Of a DNA stretch of 10,609 nucleotides, positions 1-6,242 are shown piece by piece (the first letter of the stretch is position 1; every line of letters starts with the position of its first letter). The stretch covers positions 1 to 10,609 of the forward strand of contig NZZF01000052.1 of NCBI GenBank assembly GCA_002702385.1, read 5' to 3'. Both the position numbers and the translations under genes were made by a program. Under the pieces are notes generated by a model. That model did not search any database and was not told where the DNA came from. It saw only the letters and a list, made by a program, of their open reading frames with translations. Source of the DNA: Flavobacteriaceae bacterium (GTDB lineage Bacteria; Bacteroidota; Bacteroidia; Flavobacteriales; Flavobacteriaceae).

Positions 1-187
1 CATCAATTTTATTTTTTATAGCACTTTCGTCCTGATCAAATGCTATTAGTCTGCCATCATCATTTATTCTTTGTAAAATTTCTTTTGAATGGCCCCCGCC
101 TCCAAACGTTAAATCAACATAAACTCCGCTACCTTTTATTTCAAGACTATCAATCGCCTCCTTTAACATAACAGGTTTATGAAACAT
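1..187 (-). CDS. rsmH: 16S rRNA (cytosine(1402)-N(4))-methyltransferase RsmH, N-terminal part (runs off the left edge)
   Basis: RsmH (MraW) is a cytosolic enzyme that uses S-adenosylmethionine to methylate N4 of C1402 in the 16S rRNA decoding centre. I translated the minus strand from the ATG at 187-185 and obtained 62 codons to the window edge. The protein begins [15 protein letters not shown], the usual HxPVLLxE-type opening of this family, followed by the glycine-rich SAM-binding motif [10 protein letters not shown] at about residues 25-34 and a second SAM-contact stretch IAFDQDESA at about 48-56. The gene overlaps the 3' end of mraZ by 11 bases in a different frame, which suggests translational coupling and is the normal mraZ-rsmH order at the head of the dcw cluster. 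No clear Shine-Dalgarno sequence is visible. The ATG at codon 7 is a possible but less likely start, because it would remove the conserved HKPV opening. Confidence 0.93.
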   Translation of the reverse strand, partial: MFHKPVMLKEAIDSLEIKGSGVYVDLTFGGGGHSKEILQRINDDGRLIAFDQDESAIKNKID

Positions 188-641
188 TATTATCATCATT
201 ACCCATTACTTCTTCTGTTAATTTTGCAAAGTCAACACTCGAATCATTAATCGCATTTTCATACATTTCCTTATCCCATATTTCAATGATATTTAAGGCT
301 GTTGACATTACAATATTTTTTTTAAGCTGTGAAAAACTGATTAAATCTTTTGGAATTAATATTCTCCCAGCATTATCTAATTCAATATGCTTAAGTCCAG
401 CAGTATATCTTCTAATAAAATCATTATTTTTCTTTGTAAAACGATTTAGCTTATTCACTCCTAACATAGTTTCATCCCATTCATCAATTGGAAAGAGTTC
501 TAAACATTTTTGAAATACAGATCTTTTAAGAATAAAACCTTTTGAAAGATCTTTTTCTAATTGTTTTTTAAAGGATGATGGAAACATAATTCTTCCCTTA
601 TCATCAATCTTGCATTCGTAGGTTCCTATAAGATTATACAT
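177..641 (-). CDS. mraZ: transcriptional regulator MraZ
   Basis: MraZ is a DNA-binding protein with two AbrB-like half-domains. It forms ring-shaped oligomers and controls the dcw cluster by binding short direct repeats in its own promoter. At 154 aa it has the usual family length. Both tandem half-domains are visible: the first around residues 6-28 with DDKGRIMFP at 13-21, the second around 83-105 with DNAGRILIP at 89-97. Each carries the DxxGR signature of the DNA-contacting loop. The C-terminal tail, from about 125, is acidic and low-complexity. It is the first gene of the minus-strand dcw operon and its stop lies inside the start of rsmH. Regulation is visible in the DNA: three MraZ boxes and a promoter element lie directly upstream, so autoregulation is very likely. 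The ATG at 641 sits about 20 bases from the promoter element and gives the canonical N-terminus ([10 protein letters not shown]). Confidence 0.97.
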   Translation of the reverse strand: MYNLIGTYECKIDDKGRIMFPSSFKKQLEKDLSKGFILKRSVFQKCLELFPIDEWDETMLGVNKLNRFTKKNNDFIRRYTAGLKHIELDNAGRILIPKDLISFSQLKKNIVMSTALNIIEIWDKEMYENAINDSSVDFAKLTEEVMGNDDNNVS

Positions 642-660
642 ATTAGATTAGCGTTACTAT

Positions 661-668
661 CAAATATA
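661..668 (-). promoter_or_regulatory. -7 promoter element (TATATTTG) of the mraZ/dcw operon
   Basis: TATATTTG on the minus strand is a perfect match to the Bacteroidota housekeeping -7 consensus TAnnTTTG. It would place transcription start near 652-657, giving a 5' leader of only about 10-16 bases before the mraZ ATG. No TTG is present at the expected upstream position; that region is filled by the MraZ boxes, consistent with a repressed or activator-dependent promoter. Confidence 0.7.
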
Positions 669-673
669 TTTAA

Positions 674-703
674 ATTTTACCACTTTTTACCACTTTTTAC
701 CAC
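674..703 (-). promoter_or_regulatory. MraZ-box array: three 10-bp direct repeats upstream of mraZ
   Basis: Read on the minus strand this is GTGGTAAAAA, GTGGTAAAAA, GTGGTAAAAT, three adjacent 10-base units with a GTGG core at exact helical-turn spacing. Known MraZ operators are tandem repeats with a TGGG-type core at 10-bp spacing in proteobacteria and an AAAGTG-type core in mollicutes; this array fits both descriptions. It lies 33-62 bases upstream of the mraZ start codon and ends five bases before the TATATTTG element, so it occupies the place where an upstream promoter element would be. The assignment rests on position, periodicity and core sequence; protein binding is inferred. Confidence 0.88.
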
Positions 704-797
704 ATTGTTAATAATTTTTAAACTAAAGACTTAATACATTGATTATCATGATTTTAAACGCATTTAATGTCTAGATTTCTATATTTATTTTATGTCT

Positions 798-825
798 TTG
801 TTTCAAAATGAAATACATATCTTTG
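798..825 (+). promoter_or_regulatory. promoter of the alpha/beta hydrolase - yihA operon
   Basis: On the plus strand TTG (798-800) is followed after 17 bases by TATCTTTG (818-825), a full match to the Bacteroidota TTG/TAnnTTTG promoter. The predicted transcription start near 830 leaves a leader of about 20 bases before the hydrolase start. The divergent spacer at 704-797 holds nothing else I can assign: it is AT-rich with only short imperfect inverted repeats, no RNA gene and no ORF. Confidence 0.65.
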
Positions 826-852
826 TCTGCAACTACTAAAACAAAATAGATT

Positions 853-1614
853 TTGGAAAGTTTTATTTCAGAAAATGGCTTCAGCTACAGGTCTGTTGGT
901 GAAGGAAGACCAATACTAATTTTACATGGTCTAATGGGTGGCTTAAGTAACTTTGAAGATGTATTTAATTTCTTCCCAAAAAAAAACTACAATGTTATTG
1001 CTCCTGAGTTACCAGTGTATACTTCTAAACTACTAGATACAAATGTTAAGTTTTTTGCAAAATTTGTAAACGAATTTGTAAAATTTAAAAAACTTAAAGA
1101 TTTTGTAATTGTTGGTAATTCTTTGGGAGGTCATGTAGGATTGATTTATGCAAAACTTTTTCCAACCTTATTGAAGGGGTTAGTTCTAACTGGAAGTTCT
1201 GGGCTTTACGAAAACTCGATGGGTGATAGTTACCCTAAAAGAGAAGATTATAACTTTATAAGAAAAAAAACTGAAGGTGTTTTTTATGACCCTAAAGTTG
1301 CAACAAAAGAAATTGTAGATGAAATTTTTGAAACAGTCAATGATAGAAAGAAATTGATTAAAATTTTAGCAATGGCAAAAAGTGCTATAAGACATAATAT
1401 GGCAAAAGATTTACCAAAAATCGATGTTGAAACTGCAATAATATGGGGAAAACAAGACATTGTAACACCACCAGATGTTGCAATCGATTTCAATAAACTT
1501 CTACCTAATTCGGATCTTTTTTGGATAGACAAGTGTGGTCATGCACCAATGATGGAGCATCCAAATGAGTTTAATGATATTTTAGATAGTTGGCTTTCAA
1601 AGAAAAATTTATAG
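853..1614 (+). CDS. alpha/beta hydrolase fold protein
   Basis: This is a 253-aa cytosolic alpha/beta hydrolase; its substrate cannot be read from the sequence. The oxyanion-hole motif HGLMGG is at residues 25-30, the nucleophile elbow GNSLGG at 88-93 with Ser90 as nucleophile, the acid is probably Asp202 in WGKQDIVTPP, and the catalytic histidine is His230 in KCGHAPMMEHP. The triad is therefore complete. The cap region between about 115 and 190 contains GSSGLYENSMGDSYPKR, which I recall as strongly conserved in flavobacterial orthologues encoded next to mraZ. The start is a TTG at 853: an in-frame TAG at 847-849 blocks longer forms, there is no ATG nearby, and the N-terminus it gives (MESFI) matches the usual one of the family. 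It is followed two bases after its stop by the probable start of yihA, so the two are probably co-transcribed. The conserved position hints at a housekeeping role, but this is inference. Confidence 0.92.
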   Translation: MESFISENGFSYRSVGEGRPILILHGLMGGLSNFEDVFNFFPKKNYNVIAPELPVYTSKLLDTNVKFFAKFVNEFVKFKKLKDFVIVGNSLGGHVGLIYAKLFPTLLKGLVLTGSSGLYENSMGDSYPKREDYNFIRKKTEGVFYDPKVATKEIVDEIFETVNDRKKLIKILAMAKSAIRHNMAKDLPKIDVETAIIWGKQDIVTPPDVAIDFNKLLPNSDLFWIDKCGHAPMMEHPNEFNDILDSWLSKKNL

Positions 1615-1616
1615 TT

Positions 1617-2207
1617 GTGTTCAATTTTTCCAACGTTTCATTTAAAAAAAGTAGCTCTAATGAAAATGAATGTCCAAAGGATAATTTTCAAGAGTTTGCT
1701 ATTATTGGTAGATCAAATGTTGGAAAATCTAGTCTTATAAATTCTATTCTAAATAAAAAAAACATAGCTAAAACATCAAAGACACCTGGAAAAACACAAT
1801 TAATTAATCACTATTTAGTAGAGAATAATTTTTATATAGTTGATCTTCCTGGATATGGATATGCAAAACTTTCAAAAAAAGAATCTGAAAAAATTCTAAA
1901 TATTTCATTTGATTATATTTTAAATAGAGAAAATCTTTTACAAATCTTTTTATTAATAGATATAAGACACAAACCACTAGAAATAGATATTGATTTTATT
2001 GAGTTTCTTATTTCCGAAAAAAAAATTTTTAATATAATTTTTACAAAAGCTGATAAATTAAAAAAAATTAATTTGGATAAACATTGTGAAGACTATTTCA
2101 AACTGCTAAATAAACCAGCTATTAATAGCACATATTTTATTTGTTCTTCTACTAAAAATATTGGAATTTCTGAAATCAGAAAATATATACAAAAAAGTAT
2201 AGTTTAA
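1617..2207 (+). CDS. yihA: ribosome biogenesis GTP-binding protein YihA/YsxC (EngB)
   Basis: This is an essential-type Era/Obg-class GTPase that acts in late assembly of the large ribosomal subunit. With the GTG at 1617 the protein has 196 aa, normal for the family. The G motifs are all present: P-loop GRSNVGKSS at 31-39, switch region KTPGKTQ at 55-61, G3 DLPGYGYA at 76-83, the family-specific IDIRHKP at about 115-121, G4 TKAD at 143-146 and G5 CSST near 176-179. I chose the GTG two bases after the hydrolase stop because it puts the F-x-x-SSS...ECP segment at the distance from the N-terminus seen in flavobacterial relatives. An in-frame TTG at 1590 would add nine residues overlapping the hydrolase and cannot be excluded. 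The stop TAA overlaps the stop of convergent gldC within a four-base TTAA. Confidence 0.93.
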   Translation: MFNFSNVSFKKSSSNENECPKDNFQEFAIIGRSNVGKSSLINSILNKKNIAKTSKTPGKTQLINHYLVENNFYIVDLPGYGYAKLSKKESEKILNISFDYILNRENLLQIFLLIDIRHKPLEIDIDFIEFLISEKKIFNIIFTKADKLKKINLDKHCEDYFKLLNKPAINSTYFICSSTKNIGISEIRKYIQKSIV

Positions 2208-2539
2208 TTTTTTTTTAATTCAAGCTTTTCCGAAAAATAATCACAAAACTGTTTGAAAGTATCAGTCATTTTTTCATTATTAGTTGCTTTAAAAAAAGAT
2301 TGAGACAAACTAACAAGTGTCTGATGAATAAAAACGTTCATTTCATCAACAGGCATGTCCTTTGTCCATAAATCAATTTTCATTGTTTCTTTATTTATGT
2401 GATCCCATGAAGAAAATAAAAAAGCTTTTGTTTGCTGGTCAGATACACCTCCGTCTTTAGCTGACCAGCTCATCTTTTCAGGTATTTTATTTTCATCTAA
2501 TTCAACATTTATTACTATGTCTGTTTTTTTTGAAATCAT
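2204..2539 (-). CDS. gldC: gliding motility protein GldC
   Basis: GldC is a small protein (111 aa) encoded with gldB in gliding and many non-gliding Bacteroidota; in Flavobacterium johnsoniae it has an accessory role in gliding. There is no signal peptide or membrane segment, so it is probably cytoplasmic. Recognition rests on highly characteristic stretches: VELDENKIPEKMSWSAKDGG at residues 12-31, then IDLWTKDMPVDEMNVFIHQT further on, and FCDYFSEKLELKK at the C-terminus. Its ATG overlaps the TGA of gldB in the sequence ATGA, so translation is probably coupled. At the other end its TAA shares the palindromic TTAA with the yihA stop, leaving no room for a conventional terminator. Its molecular function is not established. 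Confidence 0.95.
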   Translation of the reverse strand: MISKKTDIVINVELDENKIPEKMSWSAKDGGVSDQQTKAFLFSSWDHINKETMKIDLWTKDMPVDEMNVFIHQTLVSLSQSFFKATNNEKMTDTFKQFCDYFSEKLELKKN

Positions 2540-3522
2540 AATCCGGGTTTATAATTAGAATTTAAATATAATTCATACTCATTCATATTTAAAATTTCTT
2601 CAATAGTTTTATTGTTAGATTTTAAATATGATTTTACAATTTTATAACCAATCCATCTACCAATCATCGGTGCTGACTCATAGTCTATTGAAATACCAAA
2701 CTTTGAATATGGTCCAAAATTTATAAATCTTTCTTCTAAAGTATTAGATGTATTAAATAAAATTTCATTTTCAATAAAAAATTTCCAAACTTCTTTTTCA
2801 TTATTTTTTGCCCAAACAATTTCTCTTTCATTGTAATTAAGAGCTTTTATTTCATCAAAATCAAGATTGGCAATCATTAAATTATAAATTTTTCCATAAT
2901 GAATAATCTTGCTAATAAATTGGCGATTTTTTGGATATATTACATGATTTGAGATTAATTTTTCAGCTAAATCTCTCATCAAAAATTCCTCACTCATTCT
3001 TTGCGAAATATAAGATGGAATATTTTTGTATAAACTTTGGTCACCTAAGTAGCAATCCAAAGACAATAAAACCAATGAATCGGTAGAAATAATTTTAAAT
3101 TGATAATCTATTCCATTATTAAGAGTGATTATTTTAGGAGAATTAAATCCTGAAAATTCATTACTTAAATTCGAATATAATTCTGAAACTTCTCTATTTA
3201 ATTTTTTATCATCATACTTTTTAATCGTTTGATTGAAAATAAATTTTCGTAAAGAATCGTTTTTAATATTAATCCATTCTTCTTTATTAAAATTTGCAGG
3301 AAATAAAAAAGGGTAATCATTAATTAATTTGTCTAATGAATCTGAATCAGCACTAAAAAATTTCTCTTCAAATCTATCAATACTAACTAAATCATGAACT
3401 TTATTGATTTTATTATTACAACCTAATGTAAATATTAAAATAAAGAAGAAAATGATTTTATAATGATGCTTAAATAAATTAATTTGGCAAAAAATTTGAT
3501 AATTATAATATTTATAATTCAT
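2536..3522 (-). CDS. gldB: gliding motility lipoprotein GldB
   Basis: GldB is a cell-envelope lipoprotein required for gliding in Flavobacterium johnsoniae and conserved with GldC. This copy has 328 aa. The N-terminus has lysines at 4, 18 and 22, a hydrophobic run at about 23-33 (IIFFFILIFTL) and a lipobox-like TLGC ending at Cys35, after which the mature protein would begin CNNKINK. The VSIDRFEEKFF segment after the signal and the GRWIGYKIVKSY segment at 288-299 fit GldB as I know it. The pre-hydrophobic region (22 residues) is longer than usual, but no ATG, GTG or TTG lies between the ATG at 3522 and the Cys, so no shorter canonical start exists. The -3 lipobox residue is Thr, weaker than the common Leu. 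Its start overlaps the divergent nadE start by two bases and its stop overlaps gldC. Confidence 0.92.
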   Translation of the reverse strand: MNYKYYNYQIFCQINLFKHHYKIIFFFILIFTLGCNNKINKVHDLVSIDRFEEKFFSADSDSLDKLINDYPFLFPANFNKEEWINIKNDSLRKFIFNQTIKKYDDKKLNREVSELYSNLSNEFSGFNSPKIITLNNGIDYQFKIISTDSLVLLSLDCYLGDQSLYKNIPSYISQRMSEEFLMRDLAEKLISNHVIYPKNRQFISKIIHYGKIYNLMIANLDFDEIKALNYNEREIVWAKNNEKEVWKFFIENEILFNTSNTLEERFINFGPYSKFGISIDYESAPMIGRWIGYKIVKSYLKSNNKTIEEILNMNEYELYLNSNYKPGL

Positions 3523-3529
3523 GAATTAT
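3514..3529. repeat. 16-bp perfect palindrome spanning the divergent gldB and nadE start codons
   Basis: ATAATTCATGAATTAT is its own reverse complement, centred between 3521 and 3522. It contains both start codons (gldB ATG at 3522-3520, nadE ATG at 3521-3523), and because it is symmetric both proteins begin Met-Asn-Tyr. It could be a protein-binding site or merely the product of two overlapping starts; in DNA this AT-rich, symmetry is less surprising than in balanced DNA. Confidence 0.85.
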
Positions 3530-4312
3530 TCAAAGGTAATCAAACACATTGTTAATTGGCTAAATTCTTATACCAATGATTCACAAACAAAAGGATATGT
3601 AGTTGGGATTTCTGGTGGCATTGATTCAGCTGTGACCTCAACACTTGCTGCTTCCACTGGTCATCCAACTCTTTGTTTGGAAATGCCTATTCACCAATCC
3701 CATCAAGAACTTGAAAGATCAGGAGACCATATTGAATGGTTAAAAAACAATTTTTCTAATGTAAGCTCAGAAGTTATTGATCTAACAGAATCATTTGATA
3801 AATTTTCAGAAAAAATTAAAAAGATTGAATCAAAAAACAATCTTCTGGCTTTAGCTAATTCTCGATCAAGACTTAGAATGACTACTTTATATTATTATGC
3901 TGCAATCAACAATTACTTAGTTGTTGGAACTGGTAATAAAGTTGAAGATTTTGGAGTTGGGTTTTACACAAAATATGGTGATGGTGGAGTTGACCTTTCA
4001 CCTATAGCTGATCTTATGAAAACAGATGTTAGACTAATAGCTAAAGAACTTGGTGTTGTTGACAAAATTATAAAAGCTCCACCAACCGATGGACTATGGG
4101 ATGATTCACGTACTGATGAAGATCAACTGGGCGCTTCTTATGAAGAACTTGAAAAAGCTATGAAGCAAGTAAAAGACAAAGTTAAAATTGAAACATTAAA
4201 CTCAAGAGAAATTGAAGTCTTCAAAATTTTAAATCAGTTTAAATCTGTAAATAAGCATAAAATGGAACCCATACCAGTTTGTATAATTCCGGAAAAGTTC
4301 AAAACTAAATAA
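3521..4312 (+). CDS. nadE: NAD(+) synthase, ammonia-dependent
   Basis: NadE performs the last step of NAD synthesis: adenylation of nicotinic acid adenine dinucleotide by ATP, then amidation. At 263 aa it is a single-domain enzyme without the N-terminal nitrilase-like glutaminase domain, so free ammonia is the expected nitrogen donor. The ATP-pyrophosphatase P-loop SGGIDS is at residues 31-36. ANSRSRLRM at 112-120, GTGNKVED at 136-143 and KYGDGGVDLSPI at 151-162 are the conserved substrate and Mg-ATP binding segments, and TDGLWDDSRTDEDQLG follows as in the family. The protein opens with MNYSKVIKHIVNWL, a normal NadE N-terminus, which supports the ATG at 3521 despite its overlap with gldB. The 3' end overlaps dnaG tail-to-tail by eight bases. 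I see no convincing TAnnTTTG promoter upstream; the closest is TTAATTTG at 3479-3486, one mismatch. Confidence 0.97.
   Translation: MNYSKVIKHIVNWLNSYTNDSQTKGYVVGISGGIDSAVTSTLAASTGHPTLCLEMPIHQSHQELERSGDHIEWLKNNFSNVSSEVIDLTESFDKFSEKIKKIESKNNLLALANSRSRLRMTTLYYYAAINNYLVVGTGNKVEDFGVGFYTKYGDGGVDLSPIADLMKTDVRLIAKELGVVDKIIKAPPTDGLWDDSRTDEDQLGASYEELEKAMKQVKDKVKIETLNSREIEVFKILNQFKSVNKHKMEPIPVCIIPEKFKTK
3531..3538 (-). promoter_or_regulatory. possible -7 element of a gldB promoter inside nadE
   Basis: TACCTTTG on the minus strand matches TAnnTTTG and lies eight bases upstream of the gldB ATG. If used, transcription would start almost at the start codon, giving a leaderless or nearly leaderless gldB-gldC mRNA. 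There is no TTG on this strand at 17-23 bases upstream, so the assignment is weak. Confidence 0.3.
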
Positions 4313-6233
4313 CCCTATTTAGCTTTTTTGACAATAAAGATTTTAATTGATAATAATTAACAATTTCGTCCAATAAATCCTGATCTAAATTATCTGTATT
4401 ACTTTTTTGACTACTTAATTCATTAACTTTTTTATTTATTAGTAAAGTTCTTAGAGTTAGTATAGTTTCAGTAACTAATTGTGATATTGATTTTGATTTT
4501 TGTTTTACGTATATATTTTTGGTTTCCCAATTATGTAATTGATATATATCTTCATTAATAAGAATTGTTGTAACTAAATTTGAAAGCTTCTCATCCAAGG
4601 AATTTAGAAAGGTTTTTGGATCAAAATTTTCACTTTTTTGGAATTCATTAATTAACATTTTGTATAAAATTTTAAAGCTCTCATTTGCAAACTCAACCTC
4701 ATCTGATTGAAGATCTAAAAATATTTTTTCGAAAACTAAAGATTCAACTTTAACAGGCTTATATGTAAAATCACCTCTTTCATTTTTTATTAACTTAATT
4801 TCATCAAAAATGACTTTTTTTTCACCATATAAAATCAAAATTTCAATTATTTTTTTTTCTAATTCGAAAATTTGATCAACTTTTTTATGCTCAATAATTG
4901 TTTTCTCTTGTGAAGAAGTCTTTTTTGGTGTTTGTTTTATTGTAACAACTATTTGAGCTAAAACATTAAATAAAGTGTTTTCAGAAATATTCATGATTTC
5001 TGAACAATGTTTGATATAAATCTCTTGTTTAATTCTATCAGGTATTTTTGAAATACTTAACACTATTTCATTTATTATTTTAGCCTTTTCAGAAGGTGAT
5101 TTTTTTAAAGAATCGTTTAAAAGTTTTGCTTTAAATTCAATAAAATCGATAGAATTATTGTCTAAAAAATTTACAATTTCATTAGTATTCTTATTACTAG
5201 CAAAACTATCAGGATCTTCATTATTGGGGAACAAGACGACACTAACGTTCATGTTTTGCTCCAATATTATATCTATACTACGAACAGTAGCGCTAACTCC
5301 AGCTTTATCTGAATCATAAAGCATTGTTATATTTTTAGTTAATCTTCTAATTAGATTAATTTGGTCTATAGATAAAGCTGTACCAGATGAAGAAACAACA
5401 TTTTTAATTCCTTTTTGATGAAATCTCATTACATCAGTATATCCTTCAACCACATAACAATTATCTTTCTTAACAATCTCACTTTTAGAATTATAAAGAC
5501 CATAAAGAATTTTACTTTTATTATATATTATAGATTCAGGACTGTTAATGTATTTTGCTGATTTAATATTTGTCTTTAAAGTCCTAGCACCAAATCCAGC
5601 TGTTCTCCCAGAAATAGTTTTAATTGGAAAAATAATTCGAGCTCTATAAATGTCATTATTAGTTTTTGAAGAAACTAGCCCTAAAGAAATTAGATCATCA
5701 ATATTATAATTTTTATCTAATAAAAAGTTTTTTAAATCATTGTAAGAATCGGTAAGACAACCTAACTCAAATTTTTCAATTATTTCACTATCAAAATTTC
5801 TTTCAAGCAAGTAAGATTTGGCAATATTTTTTCCAAAATCTGTTTCATGAAATCTTTCTTTAAAATAATTTTTTGCTATATCAGTAATTATAAATAATTT
5901 TTCTTTTTCATTTATTTTTTCTTTTTGCTTATCACTTAATTGAGTTTCTTCAATTTCAATATTATATTTTTTTGCTAAATATTTAATTGCTTCAGGATAT
6001 GACAATTGTTCATGCTCCATAAGAAAAGCAATGACATTTCCTCCCTTGCCACTACTAAAATCTTTCCATATTTGTTTAGCAGGAGAAACCATAAAACTTG
6101 GTGTCTTTTCATCAGTAAAAGGACTTAATCCTTTATAGTTTGAACCTGATTTCTTGAGCTGAATAAAATCACCAATAACTTCTTCTACTATTGCAGTTTC
6201 AAAAACTTTATCTATGGTAATTTTTGATATCAT
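4305..6233 (-). CDS. dnaG: DNA primase DnaG
   Basis: DnaG makes the RNA primers for replication at the fork with DnaB helicase. The 642-aa length is typical. The N-terminal CHC2-type domain is recognisable at about 1-95 (KGLSPFTDEKTPSFMVSP, then SSGKGGNVIAFLMEHE), but the usual zinc ligands are replaced: aligned to the CPFH...C..C pattern, the positions are Ser37, Thr40, Asp58 and Ser61. The catalytic core keeps RIIFPI at 199-204, TAGFGAR at 211-217 and the TOPRIM metal ligands: Glu263 in VEGYTD, Asp307 and Asp309 in DSDKAG, and DPD at 340-342. The region from about 430 onward should hold the DnaB-interacting domain but shows no motif I can name. It is the last gene of the queA-rlmN-polyprenyl synthase run, nine bases after the synthase stop, and ends in an eight-base overlap with convergent nadE. 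Confidence 0.96.
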   Translation of the reverse strand: MISKITIDKVFETAIVEEVIGDFIQLKKSGSNYKGLSPFTDEKTPSFMVSPAKQIWKDFSSGKGGNVIAFLMEHEQLSYPEAIKYLAKKYNIEIEETQLSDKQKEKINEKEKLFIITDIAKNYFKERFHETDFGKNIAKSYLLERNFDSEIIEKFELGCLTDSYNDLKNFLLDKNYNIDDLISLGLVSSKTNNDIYRARIIFPIKTISGRTAGFGARTLKTNIKSAKYINSPESIIYNKSKILYGLYNSKSEIVKKDNCYVVEGYTDVMRFHQKGIKNVVSSSGTALSIDQINLIRRLTKNITMLYDSDKAGVSATVRSIDIILEQNMNVSVVLFPNNEDPDSFASNKNTNEIVNFLDNNSIDFIEFKAKLLNDSLKKSPSEKAKIINEIVLSISKIPDRIKQEIYIKHCSEIMNISENTLFNVLAQIVVTIKQTPKKTSSQEKTIIEHKKVDQIFELEKKIIEILILYGEKKVIFDEIKLIKNERGDFTYKPVKVESLVFEKIFLDLQSDEVEFANESFKILYKMLINEFQKSENFDPKTFLNSLDEKLSNLVTTILINEDIYQLHNWETKNIYVKQKSKSISQLVTETILTLRTLLINKKVNELSSQKSNTDNLDQDLLDEIVNYYQLKSLLSKKLNRVI

Positions 6234-6242
6234 TATATAAAT

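Noticed and set aside
286..513. Plus-strand open frame of 75 codons
   Set aside because: It lies entirely antisense to mraZ, which has clear family motifs, and its translation resembles nothing.
674..703. Tandem repeat read as a simple-sequence or CRISPR-like repeat
   Set aside because: Only three 10-base units with no spacers, placed exactly at the mraZ promoter with the known MraZ core; the operator explanation is sufficient.
704..797. Possible small RNA or operator in the divergent spacer, suggested by ATCATGAT (745-752) and ACATT/AATGT arms
   Set aside because: The arms are five to eight bases, interrupted and AT-only in large part; this is expected by chance in such DNA.
1284..1532. 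Minus-strand open frame of 82 codons
   Set aside because: It is antisense to the alpha/beta hydrolase and shows no motif of its own; it is a chance frame.
1590..1616. TTG start at 1590 for yihA
   Set aside because: It would add nine residues not seen in the family and overlap the hydrolase by 25 bases; GTG at 1617 gives the expected N-terminal spacing, although this is not proven.
2205..2220. Possible bidirectional terminator at TTAA followed by T-run and TTAATT
   Set aside because: There is no GC-containing stem and the sequence is inside the gldC 3' coding end; it does not form a convincing hairpin.
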